Assembly: GCF_000739935.1 (NCBI RefSeq)
Contig: NZ_BBJU01000029.1
Location: 1 to 64,000, forward strand
Source of the DNA: Agrobacterium rubi TR3 = NBRC 13261
Lineage (GTDB): Bacteria; Pseudomonadota; Alphaproteobacteria; Rhizobiales; Rhizobiaceae
Length of the DNA: 64,000 nucleotides
Direction of reading: 5' to 3'
Shown here: positions 34,646 to 43,629 of the stretch, in pieces
Numbering within the stretch: position 1 is the stretch's first letter
Layout: each line of letters begins with the position of its first letter
Translations under genes and position numbers: made by a program
Notes under the pieces: generated by a model
What the model was told of the DNA's origin: nothing
The model's database searches: none
The model's input: the letters and a program-made list of their open reading frames with translations, nothing else

Positions 34646-35281
34646 CTATTGCAGTTTTGTCGTTGGCATCGGCTTCAGCTTCGTCATCAATGCGCCGTAG
34701 GGCAAAAGCATGACGAGGCCGACAACAATCTTTACCGTGAGATCACCCAATGCCCACGAGACCCAGCGCGGTGCTTCGCTTGCGAAGATACCGAGGATAG
34801 GGGCCTGTTCGATGGCAAAAGCATCGTTGGGGCCGACGAATGAGAAAGTCGCGGCAAAGGCAATCGAGAAGAAGAGAGCGGTGTCGAGCACAGAGCCCAG
34901 CATGGAGCCCGCCAAAGGTGCACGCCACCAGCTTTGCTGGCGAAGGCGATTGAAGACCGAGATATCGAGAAGTTGGCCGATCAGATAGGCGGTGCCGGAC
35001 GCAACGGCAATGCGCGGGATCGATGTCCAGAATGACAAGAATACGCCGACGACGAAACCCGCAAGCACCACCCGTCTTGCAACGGATGGACCGAACTGGC
35101 GGTTGGTCAGGTCTGTGATGAGAAAGGCAACCGGGTAGGTGAAGGCACCCCAGGTGAGAAGGTCGCCAAGATTGATGCCGAAGAGAGTGCCCGATAACGG
35201 GTACTGAACTAGAATGTTCGATGCCACGACAACGGTGGTCATGAGCAAGATGTAGACGAGCATAAAGCGTTGATAGGGCAT
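34646..35281 (-). CDS. yhhQ: Queuosine precursor transporter, VUT/YhhQ family
   Basis: A 211-residue inner-membrane transporter with about six hydrophobic segments, of the VUT family (YhhQ) that imports queuosine precursors such as preQ0 or preQ1. Family features are GINLGDLLTWGAFTYPVAFLI followed by TDLTNRQFG, and the polar segment WSSIPRI-like (here WTSIPRIAVASGTAYLIGQ). The start at 35281 (MPYQRF) has AGGA nine bases upstream, while the open frame to 35347 runs over the rpmB terminator. It follows rpmB on the same strand. A pseudoknot that could cover its start codon is listed separately. Confidence 0.9.
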   Translation of the reverse strand: MPYQRFMLVYILLMTTVVVASNILVQYPLSGTLFGINLGDLLTWGAFTYPVAFLITDLTNRQFGPSVARRVVLAGFVVGVFLSFWTSIPRIAVASGTAYLIGQLLDISVFNRLRQQSWWRAPLAGSMLGSVLDTALFFSIAFAATFSFVGPNDAFAIEQAPILGIFASEAPRWVSWALGDLTVKIVVGLVMLLPYGALMTKLKPMPTTKLQ

Positions 35282-35310
35282 TTTTTTATCCTGGGTGATG
35301 CCACCAGTTG
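35277..35310 (-). promoter_or_regulatory. Candidate preQ1-like riboswitch pseudoknot over the yhhQ start
   Basis: Directly before yhhQ the RNA can pair CUGG (35304-35307) with CCAG (35291-35294). The loop GGCAU (35298-35302) can pair with AUGCC (35277-35281), which includes the start codon. The linker is GAUAAAAAA. A short hairpin, an A-rich linker and a second pairing at the ribosome site is the plan of preQ1-I riboswitches, whose ligand fits this transporter. The loop is shorter than in known members and I cannot score it against a model. Confidence 0.35.
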
Positions 35311-35331
35311 GAGCGGAATAAAAACACACAA

Positions 35332-35363
35332 AAGGCTTGAGCGGCAATTGCCATTCAAGCCTT
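35332..35363 (-). terminator. Intrinsic terminator after rpmB
   Basis: AAGGCTTGA and TCAAGCCTT form a perfect nine-base stem around a loop holding GGCAATTGCC. On the minus strand it is followed by TTGTGTGTTTTT. It lies between the rpmB stop and yhhQ. Confidence 0.75.
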
Positions 35364-35392
35364 CTGAGTGTTCGTGATATTGACGCCGCTAA

Positions 35393-35695
35393 TTAAGCAG
35401 CAGCAACGGCTGTTTCAACAGTCTTCTTGGCGATCTGGCGACGCAGCAAACGAGCGCGCATCGAAAGGTCGCTTTCGCTGGACTTGAGAAGGAACAGGTC
35501 AAGACCGCCACGATGCTCAACGGAGCGCAGGGCAGCTGCGGAAACACGCAGACGGAAGCGCTGGCCGAGAGAATCGGAAATCAACGTAACCTGGCAGAGG
35601 TTCGGAAGGAACCGGCGCTTGGTTCTGTTGTTGGCGTGGCTGACGTTGTTGCCCGTCTGGACGCCCTTGCCGGTCAATTCGCATACACGGGACAT
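35393..35695 (-). CDS. rpmB: 50S ribosomal protein L28
   Basis: A 100-residue ribosomal protein L28 of the large subunit. The start [20 protein letters not shown] and the basic [11 protein letters not shown] segment are diagnostic. The alphaproteobacterial C-terminal extension ends [12 protein letters not shown]. An essential ribosomal protein on a repABC replicon marks that replicon as a chromid. Transcribed alone, with a strong terminator just after the stop. Confidence 0.97.
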   Translation of the reverse strand: MSRVCELTGKGVQTGNNVSHANNRTKRRFLPNLCQVTLISDSLGQRFRLRVSAAALRSVEHRGGLDLFLLKSSESDLSMRARLLRRQIAKKTVETAVAAA

Positions 35696-35947
35696 GGGTA
35701 CACCTATTTGTTGTCGTCTGTTTTACCAACGGTTCGCTATCCGGCAAAATCCGGTCAGCAATCCAACTGGCAATGATTGGAAAGTTGCGGTTCTATAGTC
35801 AGACAGGGAGCATCAGTCAAGCCGCCCACTCTTTTTTGTGAGCCATTTCACTGGATTTCCCCACCGCTCCGCTTTTTTATTGCCATAACTCAGCGTATAT
35901 CATCGCGGCATAAGGCGGCCTTTCCTGCCTGTCGAGGTGTTACCCGA

Positions 35948-36721
35948 ATGAATGTCAAAGCACAAAGGTTTTTCACGGCCATCGTCGTGACACTTGCAAG
36001 CATCTCGCCCGTTCTGGCCGCAGAGACCCGGCATGACAGCGAATACAGCATCAATCTGGGTGTGCTGCCCATTGCGCGCGCGAATTTCTCAACGCGCATG
36101 AATGGCGCAACCTATTCCATTTCCGGGTCCTTCAGTTCGGCTGGCATTGCCAGCGTATTGAAAGATATTTCCGGCAAGACCAATGTGTCGGGCGCAAAGC
36201 GCGGCAACCGAATGCAGGCGAGCGAATATTCGCTGGTCTACAAGGATGGCAAGCGCACGCGCACCTATGATGTCCAATATCGAAACGGCAATGTGACATC
36301 GACGACCGTGAACCCGGAGCCGAAATCGCGCCCCGACAATTGGGTTGATGTCAAAGATCGCGATCTGCGCTCGGTGCTTGATCCGATTTCCGGGCTGCTG
36401 TTTCCCGTCGGAGGTCGCATCTGCCCCACCCGCCTGCCGATCTATGATGGCGAGTCGCGTCTCGATCTCGTTTTGAGTTCCGGCGGTACGAAGCCCTTTA
36501 CCACAGAGGGTTTTACCGGTGATGCGATTGTTTGCAACGCGCGGTATGTTCCGAAATCGGGCTTTCGAAAGGGCCGCAAGGACATCGAATATCTGAAGTC
36601 GATTTCCATGGAAATCTGGTTTGCAAAGGCAAGCAACATGGACGTCTATGCGCCCGTGTACGCACGCATACCGACCAAGGTTGGACAAGTTTACATCACA
36701 GCGACCAAATACGGCGGGTAA
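35948..36721 (+). CDS. DUF3108 domain-containing exported protein
   Basis: A 257-residue protein with a signal peptide (RFFTAIVVTLASISPVLA, cut near LAA-ET) and a DUF3108 fold: YSINLGVLPIARANFS near the start, YSLVYKDGKRTRTYDVQY in the middle, and repeated beta strands to the end. Function unknown for the family; it is periplasmic or envelope-associated. The start at 35948 has GAGGTG upstream and gives a proper signal peptide; the open frame further up does not. Two cysteines (GGRICPTR and AIVCNAR) may form a disulfide. Confidence 0.85.
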   Translation: MNVKAQRFFTAIVVTLASISPVLAAETRHDSEYSINLGVLPIARANFSTRMNGATYSISGSFSSAGIASVLKDISGKTNVSGAKRGNRMQASEYSLVYKDGKRTRTYDVQYRNGNVTSTTVNPEPKSRPDNWVDVKDRDLRSVLDPISGLLFPVGGRICPTRLPIYDGESRLDLVLSSGGTKPFTTEGFTGDAIVCNARYVPKSGFRKGRKDIEYLKSISMEIWFAKASNMDVYAPVYARIPTKVGQVYITATKYGG

Positions 36722-36793
36722 GCCGGACGCTGGGAGCCTTGCTCCTTCTCCCGCAAAGAATATATCGCCGTCGCATGGCCGTGGTTGCAGGCA

Positions 36794-37564
36794 TCAGAAA
36801 CGATCCTTGCGGGTTCTGATCTCGGCAAACACTTCGGCATCCGTGGCGCCCTCGAGACCAAGATGCGCGCGAATGGCTGGATCGGCGACGCGCATATAGG
36901 GATTGGTCTGTTTTTCGAGACCGATGGTCGTGGGAATGGTGAACGCGCCCTTGTTTCGCAAGGCCTCGATCCCGCTGGCTCGTTGCTGAAGCGCGGCATT
37001 ATCCGGATCGACGGTCACCGCGAAACGGGCGTTGGACAGCGTATATTCGTGGCCGAAATAAACGCTGACATCATCGGGCAGTGCCATGAGTTTCTGGAAA
37101 GAATGCCACATATCGGAAGCGGGTCGCTCGAACAGACGTCCACAGCCAAGGGCAAACAGGGTGTCTGCTGCAAAAAGCAGGGCATCATCCGGCAGGTAGT
37201 AGCAGATGTGACCGGCGGTGTGGCCCGGCGTGGCAATGACCTGCACGCGATGACCTGCAAAGTCGAATTCGTCACCATCGGCGGCTGATTTGTCCAGGCC
37301 TGGTATGGCGATTGCCTCATCATGCGGCCCGTAAATCGTGCAGTCGAATTTTTCCTTCAGCGCTAGGTTGGCTTCGACATGGTCCTGGTGGTGATGCGTC
37401 GTGAAAATATGGCTGAGCGTCCATCCGCGCCGGTTGAGCGCACCGATGATGGGTGCTTCCTCGGGCGCATCGATGGAAACGGTTGCACCTGTTTCGCTAT
37501 CGTGCAGCAGAACACCGAAATTGTCGCTGCGGCACGAAAAGACTTCTATTTCCAACGGCTTCAT
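36794..37564 (-). CDS. gloB: Hydroxyacylglutathione hydrolase (glyoxalase II)
   Basis: A 256-residue metallo-beta-lactamase-fold enzyme that hydrolyses S-lactoylglutathione to lactate and glutathione in methylglyoxal detoxification. The dinuclear metal site is complete: THHHQDH near residue 56-62, TPGHTAGH, the bridging Asp in [12 protein letters not shown] and FGHEYT. The C-terminal glutathione-binding domain includes NPYMRV. The start at 37564 is preceded by GAGGGAGAAGAG; the longer frame runs into the divergent gene's promoter. It diverges from a methyltransferase gene 93 bp away, an arrangement common in rhizobia. Confidence 0.93.
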   Translation of the reverse strand: MKPLEIEVFSCRSDNFGVLLHDSETGATVSIDAPEEAPIIGALNRRGWTLSHIFTTHHHQDHVEANLALKEKFDCTIYGPHDEAIAIPGLDKSAADGDEFDFAGHRVQVIATPGHTAGHICYYLPDDALLFAADTLFALGCGRLFERPASDMWHSFQKLMALPDDVSVYFGHEYTLSNARFAVTVDPDNAALQQRASGIEALRNKGAFTIPTTIGLEKQTNPYMRVADPAIRAHLGLEGATDAEVFAEIRTRKDRF

Positions 37565-37657
37565 GTCTCTTCTCCCTCTTGTGCGTTCCAGATCATTGGT
37601 TTTGCAATGTAGGCTCTGGCGCCTTGAAGTCCAACTGCGGCCTGCTACATTCGCTTC

Positions 37658-38419
37658 ATGAATACCGATATTGTCGATCTGCGCGAATTTTATCATTCCC
37701 CTCTCGGTCGCTCGGCCGAGCAGGCGATTACCATGGCGCTATCGACGCTGTGGCCAAGTCTGCCGGATGAGCGGCTGGTGGGCATAGGTTACGCCGTACC
37801 GTTTCTCGACCGCTTTCGCCACGACACCGAGAGAACGTTCGCTTTCATGCCGGCGGGGCAGGGGGCGGTGAACTGGCCCGCTGGCGAGCGGTCGTCGACT
37901 GCGCTTGTCTTTGACGAGGAACTGCCGTTACCGGATTCGTCCATCGATCGTATCTTGATGGTGCATTCCCTGGAGTTTGCGGAAAATCCCCGCGAGACCC
38001 TGAAGGAATTATGGCGCGTTCTGGCGCCTGGTGGGCGGCTTGTCATCGTTGTTCCAAACCGGCGCGGCGTATGGGCGCGCATGGAACATACGCCCTTCGG
38101 CTCCGGCCGTCCCTATTCCCGCGGGCAGTTGACCGGACTGTTGCGGGAAACGAATTTTACGCCCGGTGCCTCGGCCGAAGCCCTGTTCTTCCCGCCGTCC
38201 AAGGTCAGATCGGTTCTTCGTTTTCGCAGGGTTCTGGAAACCACGGGGCGCAAGCTGTGGCCGGTTTTTTCCGGTGTCATCGTGGTGGAGGCACAAAAGC
38301 GGCTCTATCAGGGGCTGCCTGTGACGCAACGAGCATCGCGCCGTGTGTTCGTGCCAGTGCTTGCACCGCAAGGGATGCCGACAGCCAGAGCGGGCAAGGA
38401 ACCGCGCAAGCCGCGCTGA
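37658..38419 (+). CDS. Class I SAM-dependent methyltransferase
   Basis: A 253-residue methyltransferase-like protein. The catalytic core is reduced at motif I ([15 protein letters not shown] instead of a clear GxGxG), while later motifs are normal: [39 protein letters not shown] and a basic C-terminal tail ending in GKEPRKPR. The substrate is unknown. It may be a quinone, lipid or small-molecule methylase. It diverges from gloB and is 83 bp upstream of hisC. Confidence 0.8.
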   Translation: MNTDIVDLREFYHSPLGRSAEQAITMALSTLWPSLPDERLVGIGYAVPFLDRFRHDTERTFAFMPAGQGAVNWPAGERSSTALVFDEELPLPDSSIDRILMVHSLEFAENPRETLKELWRVLAPGGRLVIVVPNRRGVWARMEHTPFGSGRPYSRGQLTGLLRETNFTPGASAEALFFPPSKVRSVLRFRRVLETTGRKLWPVFSGVIVVEAQKRLYQGLPVTQRASRRVFVPVLAPQGMPTARAGKEPRKPR

Positions 38420-38502
38420 CACTCGACAAACGCCCCATTCCAGTCTAATGCCTGCGGCATTGTCTGGCCGGATTTTCCGGCGTTTTTCCAAGGGTCGATG
38501 AA

Positions 38503-39609
38503 ATGAGTGCAGAGCTTAACCAACCTGTCCCGCGTCCAGGTATTCTGGATATTGCCGCCTATGTTCCGGGCAAGGAGCACGTGGACGGTGTGGCCAAGGT
38601 CTATAAGCTTTCCTCCAACGAAACGCCGCTCGGGCCAAGCCCCAAGGCGATCGAGGCCTTCAAGACTGCCGCTTCGAACCTTGAAATCTACCCTGATGGC
38701 CAGGCGATTGCCCTGCGTCAGGCGATTGCCGACGTGCATGGGCTGAACGTTGCCAATATCCTGTGTGGTAATGGCTCAGACGAATTGCTGGGTCTGCTGT
38801 GCCACGTCTATCTAGGTGCGGGCGATGAGGCGATCATCACCGAACACGGCTTTCTGGTCTACAAGATCCAGATCATGGGTGCTGGTGCTGCTGCGATCAC
38901 CGTAAAGGAAAAAGACTGCGCGATCGATGTGGATGCGATTCTTGCTGCCGTGACGCCAAAGACAAAAATGGTGTTCATCGCCAATCCCGGCAATCCGACG
39001 GGCACCTATGTTCCGGTCTCCGAAGTGCGCCGCCTTCAGGCCAGTCTGCCCAAGCATGTCATTCTGGTGCTGGATGCAGCTTACGCCGAATATGTCCGTA
39101 AGAACGACTATGAGGCAGGGTTGGAACTGGTTTCCGGCAATGCCAATGTCGTCATGACGCGCACCTTTTCCAAAGTGTACGGTCTTGCAGCGCTTCGCGT
39201 GGGCTGGATGTATGGACCGGTAGCCATTGTTGACGCACTGAACCGCGTACGCGGTCCGTTCAACATGAACGCACCCGCCATTGCCGCCGGTGCCGCCGCC
39301 ATCCGTGATCAGGCCTTCATGCAGAAGGCGGTGTCCCACAATCTCGAATGGCTGGAAAAGCTGACGCAGGCTTTCACCGACCTTGGCCTTGAGGTGACGC
39401 CATCCGTCACCAATTTCATCCTCATCCATTTCCCTGATGTTGAGGGCAAGCGTGCCGCTGATGCCGATGCATTTCTATCGCGCCGTGGTTATATTTTGCG
39501 TGCGGTTCGCGGTTACGGATTTGCCAATGCACTGCGCATGACGGTGGGATCGGAAGAGGCCAATCTTGGCGCTATCGCCGCGCTCAAAGACTTCATGGGC
39601 AAAGCATGA
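38503..39609 (+). CDS. hisC: Histidinol-phosphate aminotransferase (HisC-type)
   Basis: A 368-residue class I/II PLP aminotransferase. Residues [33 protein letters not shown] and the PLP lysine in [17 protein letters not shown] (about 223) identify the HisC family. It makes histidinol phosphate from imidazole acetol phosphate. Coupling by ATGA to a prephenate/arogenate dehydrogenase suggests it also acts on aromatic amino acids, as known for broad HisC enzymes. Rhizobia often have a second hisC elsewhere, which I cannot see here. Confidence 0.92.
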   Translation: MSAELNQPVPRPGILDIAAYVPGKEHVDGVAKVYKLSSNETPLGPSPKAIEAFKTAASNLEIYPDGQAIALRQAIADVHGLNVANILCGNGSDELLGLLCHVYLGAGDEAIITEHGFLVYKIQIMGAGAAAITVKEKDCAIDVDAILAAVTPKTKMVFIANPGNPTGTYVPVSEVRRLQASLPKHVILVLDAAYAEYVRKNDYEAGLELVSGNANVVMTRTFSKVYGLAALRVGWMYGPVAIVDALNRVRGPFNMNAPAIAAGAAAIRDQAFMQKAVSHNLEWLEKLTQAFTDLGLEVTPSVTNFILIHFPDVEGKRAADADAFLSRRGYILRAVRGYGFANALRMTVGSEEANLGAIAALKDFMGKA

Positions 39610-40535
39610 CTGACATTTTATTCGACCGTATCGCCCTGATCGGCATCGGCCTGATCGGGTCGTCCATCGCGCGCGATATCAAGGAACTGGGTCTGGCGCG
39701 GGAGGTGGTGATTTCCACCCGCAGCGCCGAAACGCTGAAACGGGCGGAAGAACTGGAGCTTGGAACCGCCTACACCGTGTCTGCGGCAGATGCGGTCAAG
39801 GATGCCGACCTGGTGATCGTATCCGTACCGGTTGGCGCATCTGGCGCTGTGGCCGAACAGATCGCGCCGCATCTGAAAGCAGGCGTCATCGTAACGGATG
39901 TGGGCTCCACCAAGGCATCGGTGATCGCGCAGATGGCACCGCACATGCCGCAAAACGTCCATTTCATTCCCGGCCACCCGCTGGCGGGCACGGAAAAGTC
40001 GGGGCCGGATGCCGGTTTTACGGGTCTTTTCCGTGACCGTTGGTGCATCTTCACGCCCTTGCCGGGAACGGATGTTGATGCGCTTGCCAAGCTCAGGTCG
40101 TTTTGGGAAAGGCTGGGTTCGCGGATCGATGAGATGGATGCAGAGCACCACGACAAGGTGCTGGCCATCGTCTCGCACCTGCCGCATATCATTGCCTATA
40201 ACATCGTCGGCACGGCAGACGATCTGGGCACGGTGACGGAATCGGAAGTTATCAAATATTCCGCCTCCGGTTTTCGCGATTTCACCCGTCTGGCCGCATC
40301 CGACCCCACCATGTGGCGGGATGTGTGCCTGCACAACAAGGATGCGATCCTTGAAATGCTGGCGCGGTTTTCAGAGGATCTGGCTTACCTTCAGCGCGCC
40401 ATCCGCTGGGGTGAGGGCGACAAGCTGTTTGAGCTTTTCACCCGCACCCGCACCATCCGCCGTTCCATCGTGCAGGCTGGTCAGGACGTCGATACGCCAA
40501 ACTTCGGCCGCCCGACGCCCAATCAGAAGACGTAA
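39606..40535 (+). CDS. tyrC: Prephenate/arogenate dehydrogenase (cyclohexadienyl dehydrogenase)
   Basis: A 309-residue NAD(P)-dependent dehydrogenase of tyrosine biosynthesis, which converts prephenate or arogenate by oxidative decarboxylation. The Rossmann motif [17 protein letters not shown] is at the N-terminus, followed by [19 protein letters not shown] and the [15 protein letters not shown] active-site loop. The catalytic His region is [12 protein letters not shown]. The start overlaps the hisC stop by four bases, so both are made together. No ACT domain, so no obvious allosteric tyrosine site. Confidence 0.93.
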   Translation: MTDILFDRIALIGIGLIGSSIARDIKELGLAREVVISTRSAETLKRAEELELGTAYTVSAADAVKDADLVIVSVPVGASGAVAEQIAPHLKAGVIVTDVGSTKASVIAQMAPHMPQNVHFIPGHPLAGTEKSGPDAGFTGLFRDRWCIFTPLPGTDVDALAKLRSFWERLGSRIDEMDAEHHDKVLAIVSHLPHIIAYNIVGTADDLGTVTESEVIKYSASGFRDFTRLAASDPTMWRDVCLHNKDAILEMLARFSEDLAYLQRAIRWGEGDKLFELFTRTRTIRRSIVQAGQDVDTPNFGRPTPNQKT

Positions 40536-40540
40536 CGAGT

Positions 40541-41542
40541 TCAGATCGGCGGTATCTTTCCAAGGGGAATGAAGCCGCTGACGGTTGCGCGGCCGCGATC
40601 GACCACCAGATCGACCGATGTCCTGTCGCCGCCGCCTGCCAAGGCGCGCAGAAGTTTGCGGGCGGTGTCGATGGTGGATTGCAGCTGCGGGAAGGTCTGC
40701 TTGGCGTTGTCGGCCCAATCGCCCAGCTTTTCGATTTCCAGTTTAAACTGTCCGGTGAGATAGCCCTGATCGTCAAACGAGAAGGGGCCGGTGATGCGCA
40801 TGGTGCGACCATCGCCGATGTCGAGCATGACGCGGCGCAACTCACCGCTGGCACCATAGAGCCCGGTACGGTCGCTGCCGTCGATCATGCCAGCCTTGCC
40901 GGCAAGCGTCACGTCTGCGATGGCGTTGAGGCGCGGCAGAAGCTGCGGCCAGTCCTTGATCACGGTCGATGCGTCCGTCAGCGTGATGGCACCATCGAGA
41001 TCCGCACCGTTCTGGCGCAGATGAACTTCCGTTTTGGCGGCATCGAAATCGATCGTCTGGGCCGTGACAGACGAGACTGCGGTTGCTTTCAGCCCGTCGA
41101 TGACCACAGATGTGCGATCAACGCCCCTCAACTTCGTCACGAGGCTGGACTGCATATTGGCCCATTGCGCGGAAATGTTCAGCCCGTGACCGGTCTGGAT
41201 GGTTGCAAGCGAATCCAGTTCCCACACGATGTGACGTGGTGCGTAGATCTGCGCTGCCGAACGCAAGGCACCAAACGACGCCGTCATGTCATTGCGGGTG
41301 TTCTTGACGTCGACCTTGGAGCAGAAGAGACCGATGCGGAACGGATAGCCCCTGAAGGCAATGTCTTTGCACTCACCGGTGATGCCAGCGGAGCCGCCGG
41401 GGGCCAGCGTGCGAATAACGGTTTCCTGAAGCCGTTGGGCGGCGTAGAACCAACCGGCGGAGTAGATGGCAACGAAAATTATGATCCCAAGACCGAGAAA
41501 AAGGTATTTTCTGCCTGTTCGGGATTGGCTTGACGCTGCCAT
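40541..41542 (-). CDS. DUF2125 domain-containing protein
   Basis: A 333-residue protein with an N-terminal membrane anchor (LFLGLGIIIFVAIYSAGWFYAA, about 16-35) and a long periplasmic part with many beta strands, typical of DUF2125 proteins, restricted to Alphaproteobacteria. Features include FRGYPFRIGLFCSKVDVKN and TGPFSFDDQGYLTGQFKL. Function unknown. The start at 41542 is preceded by GGAGATCATC and is preferred over an ATG four codons earlier. It is convergent with tyrC, with only five bases between the two stops. Confidence 0.88.
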   Translation of the reverse strand: MAASSQSRTGRKYLFLGLGIIIFVAIYSAGWFYAAQRLQETVIRTLAPGGSAGITGECKDIAFRGYPFRIGLFCSKVDVKNTRNDMTASFGALRSAAQIYAPRHIVWELDSLATIQTGHGLNISAQWANMQSSLVTKLRGVDRTSVVIDGLKATAVSSVTAQTIDFDAAKTEVHLRQNGADLDGAITLTDASTVIKDWPQLLPRLNAIADVTLAGKAGMIDGSDRTGLYGASGELRRVMLDIGDGRTMRITGPFSFDDQGYLTGQFKLEIEKLGDWADNAKQTFPQLQSTIDTARKLLRALAGGGDRTSVDLVVDRGRATVSGFIPLGKIPPI

Positions 41543-41576
41543 GATGATCTCCAATGGTAAACACAGGTGATTTGCT

Positions 41577-42125
41577 TTGGCTTGCGATATGGACGATTTT
41601 TGGGTCTTTGGCTATGGTTCGTTGATGTGGAACCCGGGCTTCCCGTTTCAGGAGCGCCAGCAGGCACGACTGTATGGCTATCGCCGGTCGCTGTGCATTC
41701 GCTCCAATGTCTATCGTGGCACCGATGAAAATCCCGGACTGGTGCTCGGTCTCGAGCGCGGTGGCTCATGCCATGGTGTGGCGTTTCGGGTTGCAGATGC
41801 AGATCGCGAAGCCGTGCTTGAGTATCTGCGCGAACGGGAACTGGTCAGCAATGTCTATAAGGAACGGGTGATCTCAGTCGGCCTGATGGATGGCAGGCGG
41901 CAACCGGCCATGACCTATGTGGCTGATCCCGACCACCCGCAATATATCGGCGGGCTGGCCTTGGAAGAGGCAGCCAAGATCGTGCGGCATGCGTCGGGGC
42001 GTTCAGGCCCGAATGTCGACTACGTGTTCAACACGGTCCAGCACCTTCAGGACATGGGCATCCGCGACGCCGTACTCGAGCAGATCGCTGCCAATGTCGA
42101 GGCTCAGCCTGCCGTCTTGCCCTGA
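41577..42125 (+). CDS. Gamma-glutamylcyclotransferase, ChaC family
   Basis: A 182-residue enzyme of the ChaC-like family, which cleaves glutathione to 5-oxoproline and Cys-Gly. The substrate loop FGYGSLMWNPGF and the YRRSLCIRSNVYRGT segment are characteristic; the general-base Glu is probably in YLRERELVSNVY. TTG at 41577 has AGGTGA eight bases upstream, while the in-frame ATG at 41589 has none, so the TTG is preferred. Its 3' end overlaps the convergent plsC by 22 bp. Confidence 0.9.
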   Translation: MACDMDDFWVFGYGSLMWNPGFPFQERQQARLYGYRRSLCIRSNVYRGTDENPGLVLGLERGGSCHGVAFRVADADREAVLEYLRERELVSNVYKERVISVGLMDGRRQPAMTYVADPDHPQYIGGLALEEAAKIVRHASGRSGPNVDYVFNTVQHLQDMGIRDAVLEQIAANVEAQPAVLP

Positions 42126-42895
42126 AGCTCTGCCAGTCTTTTTTGTGCTGTAGGCGGTAGAGGAAGAGACGGATTGTCGCGCGCGGTTTCCAGCAGCAAT
42201 TCGTCGCTGGCCCGTTCCGTCACCTCGATCAACTGTTTGAAGAAAACATCGGGGTGCAGGCCGGGCTCAATCGGCGGCAAGATGCGCACCTTGAAATGGC
42301 CGGGATAGCGCATGGTGGAGCGGCGCGGCCAGAAGAGACCGGGGTGCATGGCGACAGGCACAACGGGGACTTTGAGGTCGCGGTAGAGGCGGGCAATGCC
42401 ATAGCGGTATTCAGGCTCGGCACCGGGCGGGCGGCGCGTTCCCTCAGGGTAAATGATCAGCTCGCGTCCCTTAGCCATTTCTTCCTTGGCGCGCTCCATG
42501 ACCTTCAGCATGACCTTGCCGCGCGCGGCGCGGTTGACCGGGATCATCCGCTGCTTGGCGACATACCAGCCGAAAAGCGGTATCCACATCAGCTCACGCT
42601 TCAAGATATAGACCGGGTCCTTTAGGTTGGGCAGCAGCGCGTAAGTGTCCCAGAACGACTGGTGCTTGGGCGCAAAGATGCAGCCGGTCTCGGGAATGTT
42701 TTCCAGCCCTTCGATCTCGAATGTCGTGCCGACAATCTTTTCCATCAGCCAGTGATTGGAGCGCGCCCAGGCCTTGGGGATCTCGAACGCGACTTTTCGC
42801 GGCACGATGAAGTAGATCGGCGTCAGCACCAGCATGCGCACGATGAGATTGAGGTAAAACAGCGTGTTGAACAGAATGGAACGCAGTCTGAGCAT
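42104..42895 (-). CDS. plsC: 1-acyl-sn-glycerol-3-phosphate acyltransferase
   Basis: A 263-residue membrane-bound acyltransferase that makes phosphatidic acid from lysophosphatidic acid. The N-terminal hydrophobic helix (FYLNLIVRMLVLTPIYFIV) anchors it. The catalytic HQSFWD (HX4D) and the substrate motif IIYPEGTRRPPG are intact, and VPVVPVAMHPGLFW follows. The start at 42895 gives a normal N-terminus; the frame remains open for 93 more codons, but those residues are arginine-rich and without family resemblance. It overlaps the convergent chaC-like gene. Confidence 0.92.
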   Translation of the reverse strand: MLRLRSILFNTLFYLNLIVRMLVLTPIYFIVPRKVAFEIPKAWARSNHWLMEKIVGTTFEIEGLENIPETGCIFAPKHQSFWDTYALLPNLKDPVYILKRELMWIPLFGWYVAKQRMIPVNRAARGKVMLKVMERAKEEMAKGRELIIYPEGTRRPPGAEPEYRYGIARLYRDLKVPVVPVAMHPGLFWPRRSTMRYPGHFKVRILPPIEPGLHPDVFFKQLIEVTERASDELLLETARDNPSLPLPPTAQKRLAELQGKTAG

Positions 42896-43629
42896 AAAAG
42901 GCTTCTCCCGGCGCGCGTTCAACCAAAGAAGCGTTCTTCGATGTGGTACGCGGCATGGAACGCCTACACGAAAACGATGGGTCTCAACAAGACCCACGCG
43001 ATGCAGGAACGCAGGCAAGAGAAATTTTAGCGAAGAGCGCTTGCGGTGTTGTATATGAGCAAGCGCGTTGCCGCCCGTGCTCATGTTACGATATGCAACG
43101 CCCGTCCAAGTCAGACTGCACGTCAAGCCTCCGCGCACCGTGCAGGCTCTCATTATAAAGCACATATCCCACAAAGCCCGGCATGCGTCTCCAGCGCTTG
43201 GGAAAGCGCCTTGAGTTTAATTTTCCCCCAATCGCATCGACAATTGGAATAAGAATTCCTCCTTCATGCTGAAGATTGGTCGCCAATCGTTATGCACTAT
43301 AGGTATTTTCCATACACTAGGGCGGCAAACAGGATGTTGCCCGATGGGAAGTCTCGGTCAGTCAATAAACATTCGAAAGTCATCGTGTGTGGTTCGTGGA
43401 CAGACGACGAAACACCCGCGGCTGCCATCGTCTGGATTTTTCAACGGACTGACGTTTCCGACCGCCAACGAAAGTGACTTCACGCCTGGCGTTTTTCAGC
43501 AACGGACCGAGCGTGCAGTCCACGAACTCTTAGACATTTCAGCATTGATCACTCTGCCAACCCGTCCGGTTTCCAGCAGGTACGCGGTGCTTGTCGCCGC
43601 CCACGCCTGACCATTTCGAGAGGAACATT
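42896..43629. other. 734-bp gap with no supported gene
   Basis: No open frame here has convincing codon use, a ribosome site or family resemblance; the longest (43266-43610, 114 codons) looks random. One clear element is an inverted repeat, GCGCTTGC (43037-43044) and GCAAGCGC (43059-43066), with a 14-base loop. The middle, about 43205-43320, is AT-rich and could hold promoters for plsC or sfnG. I saw no tRNA, riboswitch or transposon remnant. Confidence 0.5.

Noticed and set aside
43560..43600. Sigma54 promoter for sfnG (GGTACGCGGTGCTTG)
   Set aside because: The GG and GC elements are eight rather than ten bases apart and the match to TGGCACG-N4-TTGC is poor.
43266..43610. 114-codon open frame in the gap before sfnG
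   Set aside because: No ribosome site, random-looking composition, overlaps the sfnG control region.
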